From Thermoplasmatales archaeon SW_10_69_26 (GTDB lineage Archaea; Thermoplasmatota; SW-10-69-26), in contig PXUB01000038.1 of NCBI GenBank assembly GCA_003009755.1, positions 55,730-119,729 of the forward strand: a stretch of 64,000 nt of DNA, in the 5' to 3' direction. How positions within the stretch are numbered: position 1 is the stretch's first letter; every line of letters starts with the position of its first letter. Below are positions 30,378 through 39,495 of this stretch, piece after piece. Position numbers and translations under genes: made by a program. Below the pieces are notes generated by a model. It was not told the origin of the DNA and ran no database searches. It saw only the letters and a list, made by a program, of their open reading frames with translations.

Positions 30378-30905
30378 GTGGCGGGCACGCCTCCCTCGTC
30401 TCCCGAACGGCGGAAGCGAGCTTGGGCTCGCGTCGCGATCCTGCTAGCCTTCGGTGCTGGGATCGTGGCGGGAGGGGTGGCACTGACAGGTATGGAGCAG
30501 GGCTTCGACCCGATGCTTGGCATGATCGGCGGCGGGACCTTGGTCCTCGTCATCGTCTCCAACATGCTCGCCACGCGCCGGATCGAGGACGACGCCGACG
30601 ACTCCCCGCAACTGCCCGGCGAGAAGTACGCCGACCGCGATGCCCCCGAACCCCACCAGACCGCCGACGCCGAGCTCGAGGGGGTACCGTTCAGCGAGTC
30701 CAAGAAGGTCACCAACGGCGCCAACGGCGGCAACAAGCGGATCCGGGAGCTGAACGAGAAACTGGAGAAGGTCAACAAGGAGCTCCAGCGCGCCAACGTG
30801 AAGCTCGGGCTCGGCGAGATCAGCGAGGACGGCTACGAGCGCATCGTCGAGCGCCTCAAAGAGCAGCGGGCCAAGCTCGAGAACGAGCTGAACAAGCACA
30901 GGTGA
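30378..30905 (+). CDS. Membrane protein with two TM segments and a C-terminal coiled coil
   Basis: The 175-residue protein begins at GTG 30378, with a CCTTTTT box about 30 nt upstream. Residues 17-37 and 46-66 are membrane segments. The C-terminal part (from about 120) is a charged coiled coil ending in VKLGLGEISEDGYERIVERL, which resembles the short SHOCT-type oligomerisation motif. Its function is unknown. trmJ follows after 31 bp but has its own promoter. Confidence 0.65.
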   Translation: MAGTPPSSPERRKRAWARVAILLAFGAGIVAGGVALTGMEQGFDPMLGMIGGGTLVLVIVSNMLATRRIEDDADDSPQLPGEKYADRDAPEPHQTADAELEGVPFSESKKVTNGANGGNKRIRELNEKLEKVNKELQRANVKLGLGEISEDGYERIVERLKEQRAKLENELNKHR

Positions 30906-30936
30906 AACCTTTACCTGAAGCCGCTATCGAGGCCTC

Positions 30937-31704
30937 GTGACCGATCGCGGCCTCGAGCAAGGCGAGCGGTTCCGCGTCGTGCTCGTCGAACCCAAGTACG
31001 AGGGCAACGTCGGCGCCGTCGCCCGCGTGTGCGCGAACTTCGGCGTCGACGATCTCGTCGTCGTCGAGGGTCCCGAGCTGACCGACCGGGCCCAGATGAT
31101 GGCGGTGCACGCCGACGACCTGCTCGACGACGCCGAAACCGTGGACTCCCTCGAGGTGGGCCTGCAGGGGACGAACCTCGCGGTCGGGTTCACCGCCCAG
31201 CTCGCCGGCAAGACCCAGGACCACGTCCGCGACGGGCTGGCCCTCCCCGAGGCCGCCGACACCGCCCGACGCATGCAGGGCACCCTCGCGCTCGTGTTCG
31301 GCCGCGAGGACGACGGCCTGTCGATCGATGAACTCGAGCTCATGGACGTCGTGACGCGGATCCCCGTGCACGAGGACTACCCGAGCATGAACCTCTCCCA
31401 CGCCGCGTCCGTGGGGCTGTACGAGCTCGTGGCTCGGGGGCGGTGGGCGCCCGAGCGCCGGGCCTCGGCCACCAAGGAGCAGATGGAGATTCTGTTCGCC
31501 ACGCTCGAGCACGTGGGCAAGCAAGCCCGCGTGCGCGACCACAAGCTGACGTTGATGCTGCGATGCCTGCGGCGCGTGTTCGGCCGCACCCGCGTCTCGA
31601 CGTGGGAGTACCACCGCATGATGGGCCTGTTCACGCGCACGCTCAAGCAGATGGACGCCTGGCCCGTGCCCACGGTCAAGGAAGGCGTCCTCGACGAGGA
31701 TTAG
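30937..31704 (+). CDS. trmJ: tRNA 2'-O-methyltransferase TrmJ-like (SpoU/TrmH family)
   Basis: The 255-residue SPOUT methyltransferase has motif 1 (VLVEPKYEGNVGAVARVCANFG), motif 2 (ALVFGREDDGLS) and motif 3 (IPVHEDYPSMNLSHAASVGLYEL), the trefoil-knot SAM site. This pattern is TrmJ-like; in archaea TrmJ methylates the ribose of residue 32 in the anticodon loop. The start is GTG with an ACCTTTACC box 23-30 nt upstream. It ends in TAG and overlaps the convergent HAD gene by 4 bp. Confidence 0.85.
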   Translation: MTDRGLEQGERFRVVLVEPKYEGNVGAVARVCANFGVDDLVVVEGPELTDRAQMMAVHADDLLDDAETVDSLEVGLQGTNLAVGFTAQLAGKTQDHVRDGLALPEAADTARRMQGTLALVFGREDDGLSIDELELMDVVTRIPVHEDYPSMNLSHAASVGLYELVARGRWAPERRASATKEQMEILFATLEHVGKQARVRDHKLTLMLRCLRRVFGRTRVSTWEYHRMMGLFTRTLKQMDAWPVPTVKEGVLDED

Positions 31705-32354
31705 GGGTCCAGCGCCGCCGCGATCGCCTCCGTGAGCGACCCCTCGACCAGGATGGTTCCCCGCATCCCGGCAGCCTTGGCTCCCGCCCGGTCCTCGCCC
31801 GCGCAATCGCCGACGTGCACGGCCCGGCCGAGCTCGACCCCCAACCGGTCCAAGGCCATCCAGAACGGGCGCGGATGCGGCTTGTATGCCCGCGCCTGGT
31901 GCGAGGAGACGACCGCGTCGGCCGCCCTCCTCAGTCCGGTCCGTCGAGCCAGCGCTGACAGCACGGGCTCGTCGACGTTGGACACGACCGCCCACGGCAC
32001 CCCGGCCGATCGGACCTGCTCCAGCGCGGCGGCCACGTCCTCGCGGAGCGGCCGCGTGGCCCACAGGCTCTCCAGCGCGCTCGCCCAGTAGCTGGGATCG
32101 ATCGCGAGATCGTGACGGCGGGCGAGAGCCCCGGCGCCCTGGACGAGGCTGGCCCGCACCGTGCGGAACGGCGTGCGAGCGCGCTCGGCCAAGCTGGCCT
32201 GCACCCACGTATCGAGCACCGCGTCCGGGTCGGCCTCGTGGTCGCCCTCGGCCAACAGGTCCCCGACGAGCGGGCGCTCGTCCCGCACGAGCGAGAAGTC
32301 GACCAGCGTCCCGAACAGGTCCAGCGTCAGGGCAGCGGGCGGCTTGGCCGGCAT
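31701..32354 (-). CDS. HAD-superfamily hydrolase
   Basis: The 217-residue protein carries the four HAD motifs: DLFGTLVD (nucleophile Asp in LTLDLF), VVSNVD, the lysine in AYKPHPRPF and HVGDCAGED. It has a helical cap inserted after motif 1, like haloacid dehalogenase and phosphoglycolate phosphatase relatives. The substrate cannot be predicted. It is followed (in its own direction) by nothing coding and overlaps the end of trmJ. Confidence 0.85.
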   Translation of the reverse strand: MPAKPPAALTLDLFGTLVDFSLVRDERPLVGDLLAEGDHEADPDAVLDTWVQASLAERARTPFRTVRASLVQGAGALARRHDLAIDPSYWASALESLWATRPLREDVAAALEQVRSAGVPWAVVSNVDEPVLSALARRTGLRRAADAVVSSHQARAYKPHPRPFWMALDRLGVELGRAVHVGDCAGEDRAGAKAAGMRGTILVEGSLTEAIAAALDP

Positions 32355-32362
32355 GGCCGGGC

Positions 32363-33184
32363 TCAGGCTTCCCGGGTGTCGGCGGCCAGCGGCTGCCCCA
32401 GGCCCTGGACCAAGCGCTTGGCTCGGCTTTTAGCCAACCCGTGGCGGGCCAGCTGGCTGCGCGCGGCCGGCGGATCGGGCGCGCTGGCCCCGGGCGGGGG
32501 CTGCTCGGCCACGGTCGGATCGAGGAACAGCTCACGCACGGCCTCGGCGCGGGGGAGCTCGGCCTCGCGAGCCTGGGCGGCCGCCTGCAGGTCGCCGTGT
32601 TCGCGGACGAGGTCGAGCCCGCGCACCGGGCCGACGCCGTGGACGCCGTCGTTGTAGTCGGTGCCGATCAGGATCGCCGCGTCGACGAGCTGCTGGCGGG
32701 TGATCTCGTGCTCGGCCAGTCGCCGTTCGAGCGTGATGCGCTCGGGATCCCGGTTGCCGGAGGCGCGCACGTAGCGCAAGGTGGTCGGGCACCCGTACAG
32801 CGCGGCGTCGTAGTCCTGGGTGATGCCGGCGTCGACGTGGTCGTTGGCCACCCACCAGGCCAGCTGGGCGTCGGTCTCCTCGGGCGCCTGGAACCAGGGC
32901 ACGCCCAGCGTGTCCAGCAGGGTCTTGGCCTCCCGGATCTGGGAGTCCTCCAGGCGGGCCGCTCCGACCTCGTCGCCCTCCTCGCGGGCCTTCTCCCGCT
33001 GGGCTTGGCGCTTCTCGATCGTTTTGGCCTTCAGCTCGGGGGGCTCGCCGTCGAACACCCAGACCGGCTCGACGCGCAGGCGAGCGTACAGCTCGAGCCG
33101 GTTGACCGCGACCCGGCGTCCCTCGAGCTCGGCGAGATCGAAGGGCTTGGGATCGAGGACGTCACGCAGCGCGGAGAGACCCAT
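32363..33184 (-). CDS. fen: Flap endonuclease-1 homologue lacking the N-terminal catalytic Asp segment
   Basis: The 273-residue protein starts MGLSALRDVLDPKPFDL, as in archaeal FEN-1. Several metal-binding residues are present: the Asp in VWVFDGEPPELK, the acidic pair in APEETDAQ, both Asps in TQDYDAALYG and the Asp in GTDYNDGVHGVGP with the helix-hairpin-helix. However, RRVAV is followed directly by NRLELYARLRVEPVW: some 38-40 residues are missing in frame, including the first catalytic Asp (VDA... in relatives) and the start of the helical clamp. The C-terminal PCNA-binding QxxLxxFF box is also absent. Activity is doubtful unless this is a sequence deletion artefact. Confidence 0.8.
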   Translation of the reverse strand: MGLSALRDVLDPKPFDLAELEGRRVAVNRLELYARLRVEPVWVFDGEPPELKAKTIEKRQAQREKAREEGDEVGAARLEDSQIREAKTLLDTLGVPWFQAPEETDAQLAWWVANDHVDAGITQDYDAALYGCPTTLRYVRASGNRDPERITLERRLAEHEITRQQLVDAAILIGTDYNDGVHGVGPVRGLDLVREHGDLQAAAQAREAELPRAEAVRELFLDPTVAEQPPPGASAPDPPAARSQLARHGLAKSRAKRLVQGLGQPLAADTREA

Positions 33185-33348
33185 CGACGGTGCCAGGCGG
33201 CGGTGACGTTTGAGCCTTCCGGGAGGAGCCCGTCCCGAGGACGAGACGGCCAGCCCCCAGGGCGCCCTGGCGGTGGGACTTGGCGAACGGGAGCGGATAG
33301 GGGGAACACCCAAAGGTTCAGGGTACCCCCCGTCGTCTTGGAGGATGG

Positions 33349-34635
33349 ATGCTCGGGCTCGCGCGGAACGTGGCCGAGCGGGTCGCCTTCCTGGTGGTCA
33401 GCGCCATCGTGGTCGTGTACGGCGCCTACCAGGGCCTCCAGATCGAGGCCGTCTCCTTCGACGTCTGGGGCCTGTTCGTGCGCGTGGCCATGATCGACGC
33501 GATCCCCGCCGCGCTCGTGTTCGCCGCCATCGTGGTCCTCAGCGGAGCGATGCTGGCGCGCGAGGTGCACGGCGAGGGACCCGAGGGCCGCGTGAGGGAG
33601 GGACCCCGCGTGGCCGCCCTCGTACCCGCCTTCCGGGACGGGGACGTGCTCGAGGAGAGCGTCGGCACGCTTGTGACCTCGAACTACGAGGACCTCGAGG
33701 TCGCCATCTTGACCGAGCCCGGCGACCGTGAGACGAAGGCGCGGGCCCGCGAGCTGGCCGAGCACCCCGACGTCCAGGTGCTCGAGAACCGCTACCCGGG
33801 GTCCAAGGCCGGCGCGATCGACGACGCCGTCGAGCGGCTGGACGCCGACGTGTTCTGCGCCTTCGACGCCGACGAACGCGTCGACCCCGCGTACGTGCCC
33901 ACCGCCGTCCACGCCCTTACCGAGGACGGGCGCGACGTCTTCCAGGCACGCCGGGTCCCCCGCGTCAGCGGCCCCGTCGAGGCGTTGGCTTACGGCGAAC
34001 GCCTGCTCTTCCACGCCGGTCACAAGCTCGTCGAACCGCTCGGGTTCACCTACTGCCGCAGTTCCTCCGTGGCGTTCACGCCCGAGGCCTACGAGGCGGT
34101 GGACGGCCTCGACGACATGCTGACCGAGGACCTCGACTTCGCGCACGAGTGCTTCCGCGCGAACCTCGACGTCCAGCAGACCCGCAGCCTCACCAACGAG
34201 ATGGAGGCCCCGCACACCTTGTCGGACCTCTGGGGCCAACGCAAGCGGTGGCGCATGGGCCACATCGAGGTGCTGGTGAAGGCGCTGCGCGGCGGCTTCA
34301 CCCACGGCGGCTGGCGCGGGGCCTTGTCGACGTGTAGGCTGGCCACGACGCTGGCGGCCGGCCTGTTCCTGCTCGCCTTGGCAGCCAAGATCCTGCTGTT
34401 GCTCGTGCTCGACCTCGAGATCCTGTTCCTCGTCCCGCTGGCCGCCATCGCCTTGGCCACGCTGCCGGTCGTGCTCGCCGACCGCCAGGCCGGCCACATC
34501 CCGCAGGCCAGCCCCGCGATCGCGTTGATCCCGCTCATCTACCCCGGCTTCGGCCTGTTGAACATCCGCTCGCTCCTCGCGTACGGGTTGAGCTGGGATG
34601 GCGAGTGGTACCAGGTCGACAAGACGGGCTCGTGA
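33349..34635 (+). CDS. Membrane glycosyltransferase, family 2
   Basis: The 428-residue protein has two N-terminal TM segments, a GT-A domain and two or three C-terminal TM segments. Catalytic motifs are ALVPAFRD, CAFDADERVDP (DxD metal site), TEDLDFAHE (catalytic TED) and QRKRWRMGH (QxxRW), the set seen in processive synthase-like GT2 enzymes. It probably builds a surface polysaccharide or glycolipid; the sugar is unknown. A CAAAGGTTC box lies about 35 nt before the ATG. Confidence 0.85.
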   Translation: MLGLARNVAERVAFLVVSAIVVVYGAYQGLQIEAVSFDVWGLFVRVAMIDAIPAALVFAAIVVLSGAMLAREVHGEGPEGRVREGPRVAALVPAFRDGDVLEESVGTLVTSNYEDLEVAILTEPGDRETKARARELAEHPDVQVLENRYPGSKAGAIDDAVERLDADVFCAFDADERVDPAYVPTAVHALTEDGRDVFQARRVPRVSGPVEALAYGERLLFHAGHKLVEPLGFTYCRSSSVAFTPEAYEAVDGLDDMLTEDLDFAHECFRANLDVQQTRSLTNEMEAPHTLSDLWGQRKRWRMGHIEVLVKALRGGFTHGGWRGALSTCRLATTLAAGLFLLALAAKILLLLVLDLEILFLVPLAAIALATLPVVLADRQAGHIPQASPAIALIPLIYPGFGLLNIRSLLAYGLSWDGEWYQVDKTGS

Positions 34636-34777
34636 GGCTCACCCCCGCGCTCCCCGCCTCGGCGATCTGCTCGCGGAGGTTGGCCTGCACGGACGCGGGA
34701 CGCTCGTTACTGGCAATCTCGACGAGGCCGTCCAGGGCCTGGCGCAGGAGCTCGTCGTCGCCGGCGGCGTCGGTCAC
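34535..34777 (-). CDS. Small hypothetical protein overlapping the 3' end of the glycosyltransferase gene
   Basis: From a GTG at 34777 the frame encodes a helical peptide (VTDAAGDDELLRQALDGL then VEIASNERPASVQANLREQ) with strong third-position GC up to about base 34630. After that the coding bias vanishes and the frame runs on antisense to the glycosyltransferase until 34535, as if its stop had been lost. A CTT-rich box (34814-34824) lies 37-47 nt upstream. Confidence 0.35.
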   Translation of the reverse strand: MTDAAGDDELLRQALDGLVEIASNERPASVQANLREQIAEAGSAGVSLTSPSCRPGTTRHPSSTRTRGASGCSTGRSRGR

Positions 34778-34989
34778 GGTTGGTACGGCTCCAAGATGGG
34801 TCGGATCCCCGTGAAGAAGTTTTTGGCGCATGGGTCGAAGTGAAATCGGCTGGACCACCCGCTTCGATCCGAAGACAGTCGGTCAATTCTTCGACAAGAA
34901 TGCCCCTCATCTCGCCGAGTATTTATTCTGTGGTCGTATTGTTCCATAAAGTATAAACCATTCTCTCCAAATACTAGTTTGAGATAGCA

Positions 34990-35916
34990 ATGAAGGGTTG
35001 GGTCGCCTTGCTCTGACTTGCTACGGCGCTGGTGTCGGCAGCCCCCTTGGTCGTCGACGGTACAGGAATGCTGACGCCCTGGGAGCTGGAGGAGGAGGAG
35101 ACCGTTCGACCAGCTACGCCTGTCGAAATACAGTTCGAGGTGTTGGACGATGAGAAGAACGTGGTTTATCCCCTGGACGGGGGCGCAGCCGAGGGAAGAA
35201 TAACACCGGGATCGGATGATCAGGTTGCCCGGTTGCTCTCCCCGTACGTGTTGGGCCTTCAAGAAGGAGAGAGCATGAGAACCGCTCAACTCGACAACCC
35301 CTTCGGTGAACCACACCGTTACGAGATTCAGCGCACGATTTGGACGGGGAACAAGACGCAAACCATCGATGCCTCCGCGGTGGACCACGTCCCAGTCGGG
35401 GAAGAGTTCGTCGTCGAACCCATCAACATCACCGCAGTGCTCGTTGAAAGGGGGGAGTCCACCGCGAAGGTCGAATACCAGATCAGCGACTCGACGATTC
35501 TCCACCCTAGCAATCTCAATTTGTCAGTAACGAGCGACGAGGGGAACGTCCAAATTGCCCTCGATCATGAGGAGGGAGAGACGCTAAAACTGCGGGATGG
35601 TTGCCGCGACCTACTCGGGATCCCTGCAGGCTGGTTCCGTTTCGATCGTGTCGATCGCTCCCACGCCTATGTCACTTATTATCCCGTTCAGGACGCTGGG
35701 ACGTTCGAGGCTGCAGCTGCTCTTGCCTCTAACTCCTCCTATATCAATTTCACAGTGGAAACGATCCACAGCGAGGACGGGGACGAAAACCGAGCCGACA
35801 TGTCGGAGAAGTACCGACTGGAGGAGCTTCCGCAGAACATCGCAGGAACCAATCAGATCATTTACGATGAGGATATGCATAACGTTTCCTCGAATCACCT
35901 AATTCGCGAGATTTGA
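34990..35916 (+). pseudogene. Secreted FKBP-like protein gene with an in-frame TGA in the signal peptide
   Basis: The ATG at 34990 follows an ideal TATA box (AAGTATAAACC, about 34949-34959). It reads MKGWVALL, then TGA at 35014, then LATALVSAAPLVVDG in the same frame, which together make a normal signal peptide. Past the stop the frame is open to 35916 (a GTG at 35032 could start a 294-aa version without export signal). The mature part shows a weak FKBP-like pattern (VEIQFEVLDDEKN, YVLGLQEGESM, NPFGEPHRYEI), possibly twice. It lies in a lower-GC stretch with the next four genes. It may be a nonsense mutant or a sequence error. Confidence 0.5.
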
Positions 35917-35948
35917 GGATTTGAAGACGGAACTGGAGAAGAAGAAAA

Positions 35949-36422
35949 ATGAAGAGCATCTACGCAAGGATGGGTACCGCCATTGTTGCTGCTATGCTGG
36001 TGACTGGACTCGGGGTCGCCGGAGCCGTAGTGGCCCAGTCGAATAGTAGCGAGGAGAACTCGAACGAGAACGGAACGGAAAGCAACTACTCGGTCCAAGC
36101 TTCCAGTATGGGCGAAGCAGGAGATAAACTCGCTAAGCAGATCATCATGCCGGCCCAACACCTACCCGGCGACGACGAGCCAGAGTCACCCGGGACGACG
36201 TGCTCCTGTGAGACGGCCGGCTGGGGCGATGATTGCTCGGAAACCTGCGGAGACCAGGAATCCGAGCCCGGCTACGCCTGCTGCTGGGAGGACGAAGAGG
36301 GATTCAACGAAGCCAACGACTGCAAGTGTGGTTGTAAGGAGAGTCACGACGCCTGCACCGACTGGGCTGAGGAGGAGAGCGAAGAAGGAGAGTACGATAA
36401 GAAGGAGACGAAGAACAAGTAG
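35949..36422 (+). CDS. Secreted acidic protein with ten cysteines
   Basis: The 157-residue protein has a signal peptide (MGTAIVAAMLVTGLGVAGAVVA), an Asn/Ser/Glu-rich spacer and a compact cysteine domain at about 92-140 with the pattern CxC, C, C, CC, C, CxC, C: ten cysteines in all (CSCETAGWGDDCSETCG, YACCWEDEEG, CKCGCKESHDAC). The rest of the C terminus is Glu/Lys-rich. A GGAG lies 10 nt before the ATG, so this gene may use a Shine-Dalgarno site, unlike its leaderless neighbours. The gene stands 12 bp before a membrane gene and near an ABC ATPase. It may be a secreted peptide precursor or a metal-binding protein; neither is shown. It ends with two TAG codons in a row. Confidence 0.65.
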   Translation: MKSIYARMGTAIVAAMLVTGLGVAGAVVAQSNSSEENSNENGTESNYSVQASSMGEAGDKLAKQIIMPAQHLPGDDEPESPGTTCSCETAGWGDDCSETCGDQESEPGYACCWEDEEGFNEANDCKCGCKESHDACTDWAEEESEEGEYDKKETKNK

Positions 36423-36433
36423 TAGGAGATTCT

Positions 36434-37150
36434 ATGCCGGGGTCTCGCGCTTTCGTTCGTCAACAAAGCCACAAACTGGTCCGGTCCAGCGTTACTCGCG
36501 CCGGGATCGCCGCTCTATCGATTCTGGCGCTCCATCTCGGTTACGCGCTGGACCGGGCCGCCTACCTCGGTAAGACCGAGTGGCTCGGATTCGTGCTGGT
36601 TTCCGCCGCACTATTCCCAGCAGCCATGATCACCGCCGATCCACTTCCTCGCTCGCGAGAGAATCGCATGATGCTCCTCGAGGCAGCGTTGCCGCTGGGC
36701 TCGGTCCACCGCAATTCGGTTACGTTCGGTCTCGCGCTCGTCCTGTCCTCGGCGTCGATAGCCGTCCTCGTCGGAACCCTGTGGCTGTCGACCGTCCTCG
36801 GGAGAGGCTTGGCTCTCCGAGTCTTCGCGAGCCTCGTTCCCGTCGTGGTCCTCGGTTGGGGTCTCGGTGCCCTCGTGTCGGGTCTCGCGCGGACACGCAT
36901 TATGGCCCTGCTCTCGTCCACTGGTGCCTGCCTCGTGTTGCTGGCGACGACGGAGATGTTCAGCGGGGCCCTCGCCAGGGTGGGGGCAGGGTTTGTCGTC
37001 GAGACCAATCCCTTGACGCCTGCATACGCGAGTGCCCAGGATGCTCTCGCTGGTTGGCCAGCGAGACCGTCTCCGATTCCCGGCCTCGTCGGCGCAATCC
37101 TCGCAGGGATCGGCTTGGGGGCTGCCCGTTGGAGGAGGATTCCCCGGTGA
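36434..37150 (+). CDS. Integral membrane protein, probable ABC-2-type permease or transporter partner
   Basis: The 238-residue protein has about six hydrophobic segments (for instance TRAGIAALSILALHLGY, LGFVLVSAALFPAAMI, FGLALVLSSASIAVLVGTL, VFASLVPVVVLGWGLGALV, LVGAILAGIGLGAA) and no enzyme motif. Its position between a secreted Cys-rich protein and an exported protein, with an ABC ATPase 1.5 kb on, suggests a permease role. The stop overlaps the GTG start of the next gene (GTGA). Confidence 0.55.
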   Translation: MPGSRAFVRQQSHKLVRSSVTRAGIAALSILALHLGYALDRAAYLGKTEWLGFVLVSAALFPAAMITADPLPRSRENRMMLLEAALPLGSVHRNSVTFGLALVLSSASIAVLVGTLWLSTVLGRGLALRVFASLVPVVVLGWGLGALVSGLARTRIMALLSSTGACLVLLATTEMFSGALARVGAGFVVETNPLTPAYASAQDALAGWPARPSPIPGLVGAILAGIGLGAARWRRIPR

Positions 37151-38445
37151 CTGTTCGCGCCTCGTGGCCCACGTGGGTGTTCCTGGCAGTCGTGTTGGGG
37201 TTGGCCGGCTCGGCGGGTGCTTTGTCGGCCGAGATCCAGGACGACGACGGGATTCTCCTCGGAACGGGTGATGAGGGAGAGGTTCCCGTAGCCCTGGATG
37301 CCGATGCCCGTTCCGAACCCGTCCGCATCGCCTGGAGCCAGCCCAAACTCGGAGTGAACGGGTCGCAGATCGTCGAGGGGAACCGAAGCCAAGTCGAGAT
37401 CGGGATCCAGCCCACCAAGGTGGGAACGGGCGTCGTGGGGGTCGAAGCCCGCCAAGGAAACGATACCGTGCAACTTCGGATCCGCGCTGCCTCGGTACCG
37501 AAACTCGGGATCCAGATCTCCGGGGTCAGCGAACAACCGTCTCGAACGGCCCATCTATTCGCGAATGGAGACCGCACTTACAGACTGCATCTTCAAAACC
37601 ACGGCCCGGTCGACATCTCGACCCAGTTGCGCTTCCTCACGGTCAACGAGACGATTGACCTGGCTGCAGGGGAGACCAAGATCCTGGAGGACCGATATCT
37701 GGAGGACCATCGCTCGGACCTGGTAGGGGACCAGGTGGAAGTGCTCGTCGGCCAAACCTGGACCACACCACTGAAGCCTGAGGGCGGTCGCTACCTGCTC
37801 GAGGTCCACGTCCACAACGAACCGACCATCGTCCCCCGGATCGACGCCCGCACAGAACAGAAGGACAGCGAGCAGCAGCTCGTCGGAAACGTAACCCTCG
37901 TTCCCGTCGGCGAGGGAGTCGGGTTCTCGGGCCAGCTTTCGATCAGTCCCGTCGGCCCGCCAGTCCCTTGTGCCCCCCAGGAGAGGCGTCCGCTCGTTTC
38001 GGACGACCCCGGGTCCGTCCATCGCACCCTCTCGATCGAATGGCCCTGCGCCACGGATGCGCGGATCACCGTGACAGGGACGGGTTCATCTGGGGTGACT
38101 GTACGGGAAACCGAAACGGTCTCCGTGGACGCACCGAGCCCCGATCTGGCCGCGCCTCCACTGATTGGACCCGACGAACGGTTGCCGACGAGGGACGGCT
38201 GGACCTCGATACTCTGGCCCGCCCCTCCGGTCGAGGTTAGCGGGCCGGAACTAAACGCAGACGTGTTCGTCGACGAGGACGGTACGCCCGCAGCCAGCGG
38301 CTCGTTCCGCCTGTGGCTCGTCCGGTCGAACGCGTCGGTGCCCGTCGGCGAAGTGGATGTCGGCTCGGACCTGCAAAGCGTGGTCGCCGCTGCAGGACCG
38401 ATAGCGCTCGCGGTCGGCCTCGCACCGTTCACGCGGTTCCCGTGA
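37147..38445 (+). CDS. Large exported protein with beta-sandwich-like repeats and C-terminal membrane anchor
   Basis: The 432-residue protein starts at the GTG overlapping the previous stop. It has a signal peptide (WVFLAVVLGLAGSAGALSA), a long beta-rich middle with Ig/CARDB-like strands ('HLQNHGPVDISTQLRFL' and 'GETKILEDRYLEDH') and a hydrophobic C-terminal segment (VVAAAGPIALAVGLAPF). I do not recognise the exact family. The operon suggests that it works with the adjacent membrane protein, perhaps as an extracytoplasmic part of the transporter. Confidence 0.6.
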   Translation: MTVRASWPTWVFLAVVLGLAGSAGALSAEIQDDDGILLGTGDEGEVPVALDADARSEPVRIAWSQPKLGVNGSQIVEGNRSQVEIGIQPTKVGTGVVGVEARQGNDTVQLRIRAASVPKLGIQISGVSEQPSRTAHLFANGDRTYRLHLQNHGPVDISTQLRFLTVNETIDLAAGETKILEDRYLEDHRSDLVGDQVEVLVGQTWTTPLKPEGGRYLLEVHVHNEPTIVPRIDARTEQKDSEQQLVGNVTLVPVGEGVGFSGQLSISPVGPPVPCAPQERRPLVSDDPGSVHRTLSIEWPCATDARITVTGTGSSGVTVRETETVSVDAPSPDLAAPPLIGPDERLPTRDGWTSILWPAPPVEVSGPELNADVFVDEDGTPAASGSFRLWLVRSNASVPVGEVDVGSDLQSVVAAAGPIALAVGLAPFTRFP

Positions 38446-38483
38446 ACCGAAACAGAGGGCTCACAATGGACGTTAATGTACGT

Positions 38484-38640
38484 TAAGTGCTTCTCTGCGT
38501 GTCTCAGTACGGCCTCGAGCCCCACTATCCGACAAGCACGGACCACCGTCGTCCAGGGGAACGATAGACCCATTGTTCCCGATCGTCCCGCGCTCAACCC
38601 CGATGAAACCGGGTTACTGAAAGCGGTCGAGAAGCACTTA
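38484..38640 (+). promoter_or_regulatory. Intergenic control region with a 10-bp inverted repeat and TATA boxes
   Basis: TAAGTGCTTC (38484-38493) is the perfect inverted copy of GAAGCACTTA (38631-38640). Each is joined to a TACGTTAA-like box (CGTTAATGTACGTTAAG at 38471-38487 and TACGTTAAAA at 38641-38650). The right-hand box lies about 50 nt before the ABC ATPase start and is its likely promoter. A 76-codon frame through this region (38476-38706) lacks coding bias and is not called. Confidence 0.5.
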
Positions 38641-38696
38641 TACGTTAAAATCACTGGAGACGCGCCCGACGAGGCACCCACCGCGGGAGGCATGCG

Positions 38697-39411
<715 letters not shown>

Positions 39412-39434
<23 letters not shown>

Positions 39435-39495
39435 TATCACGCGCTCGGGCCCGACGCTAGCGACCGCGGTCCTGACCACGGTCGTGGGCCTCTAG
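39412..39495 (+). pseudogene. Start of an ABC permease gene, cut off by an inserted element
   Basis: In the frame shifted by one base from the ATPase, TTG at 39412 (or GTG at 39394) reads FRKSARNITRSGPTLATA then VLTTVVGL and meets TAG at 39493. Overlapping starts, the positively charged lead and the beginning of a hydrophobic segment are typical of a permease downstream of its ATPase. The TAG is the first three bases of the inverted-repeat element, so the gene was truncated by its insertion; no permease sequence is seen on the other side. Confidence 0.55.

Noticed and set aside
34598..34843. An 81-codon plus-strand frame after the glycosyltransferase
   Set aside because: The minus strand has the better third-position bias in the same stretch.
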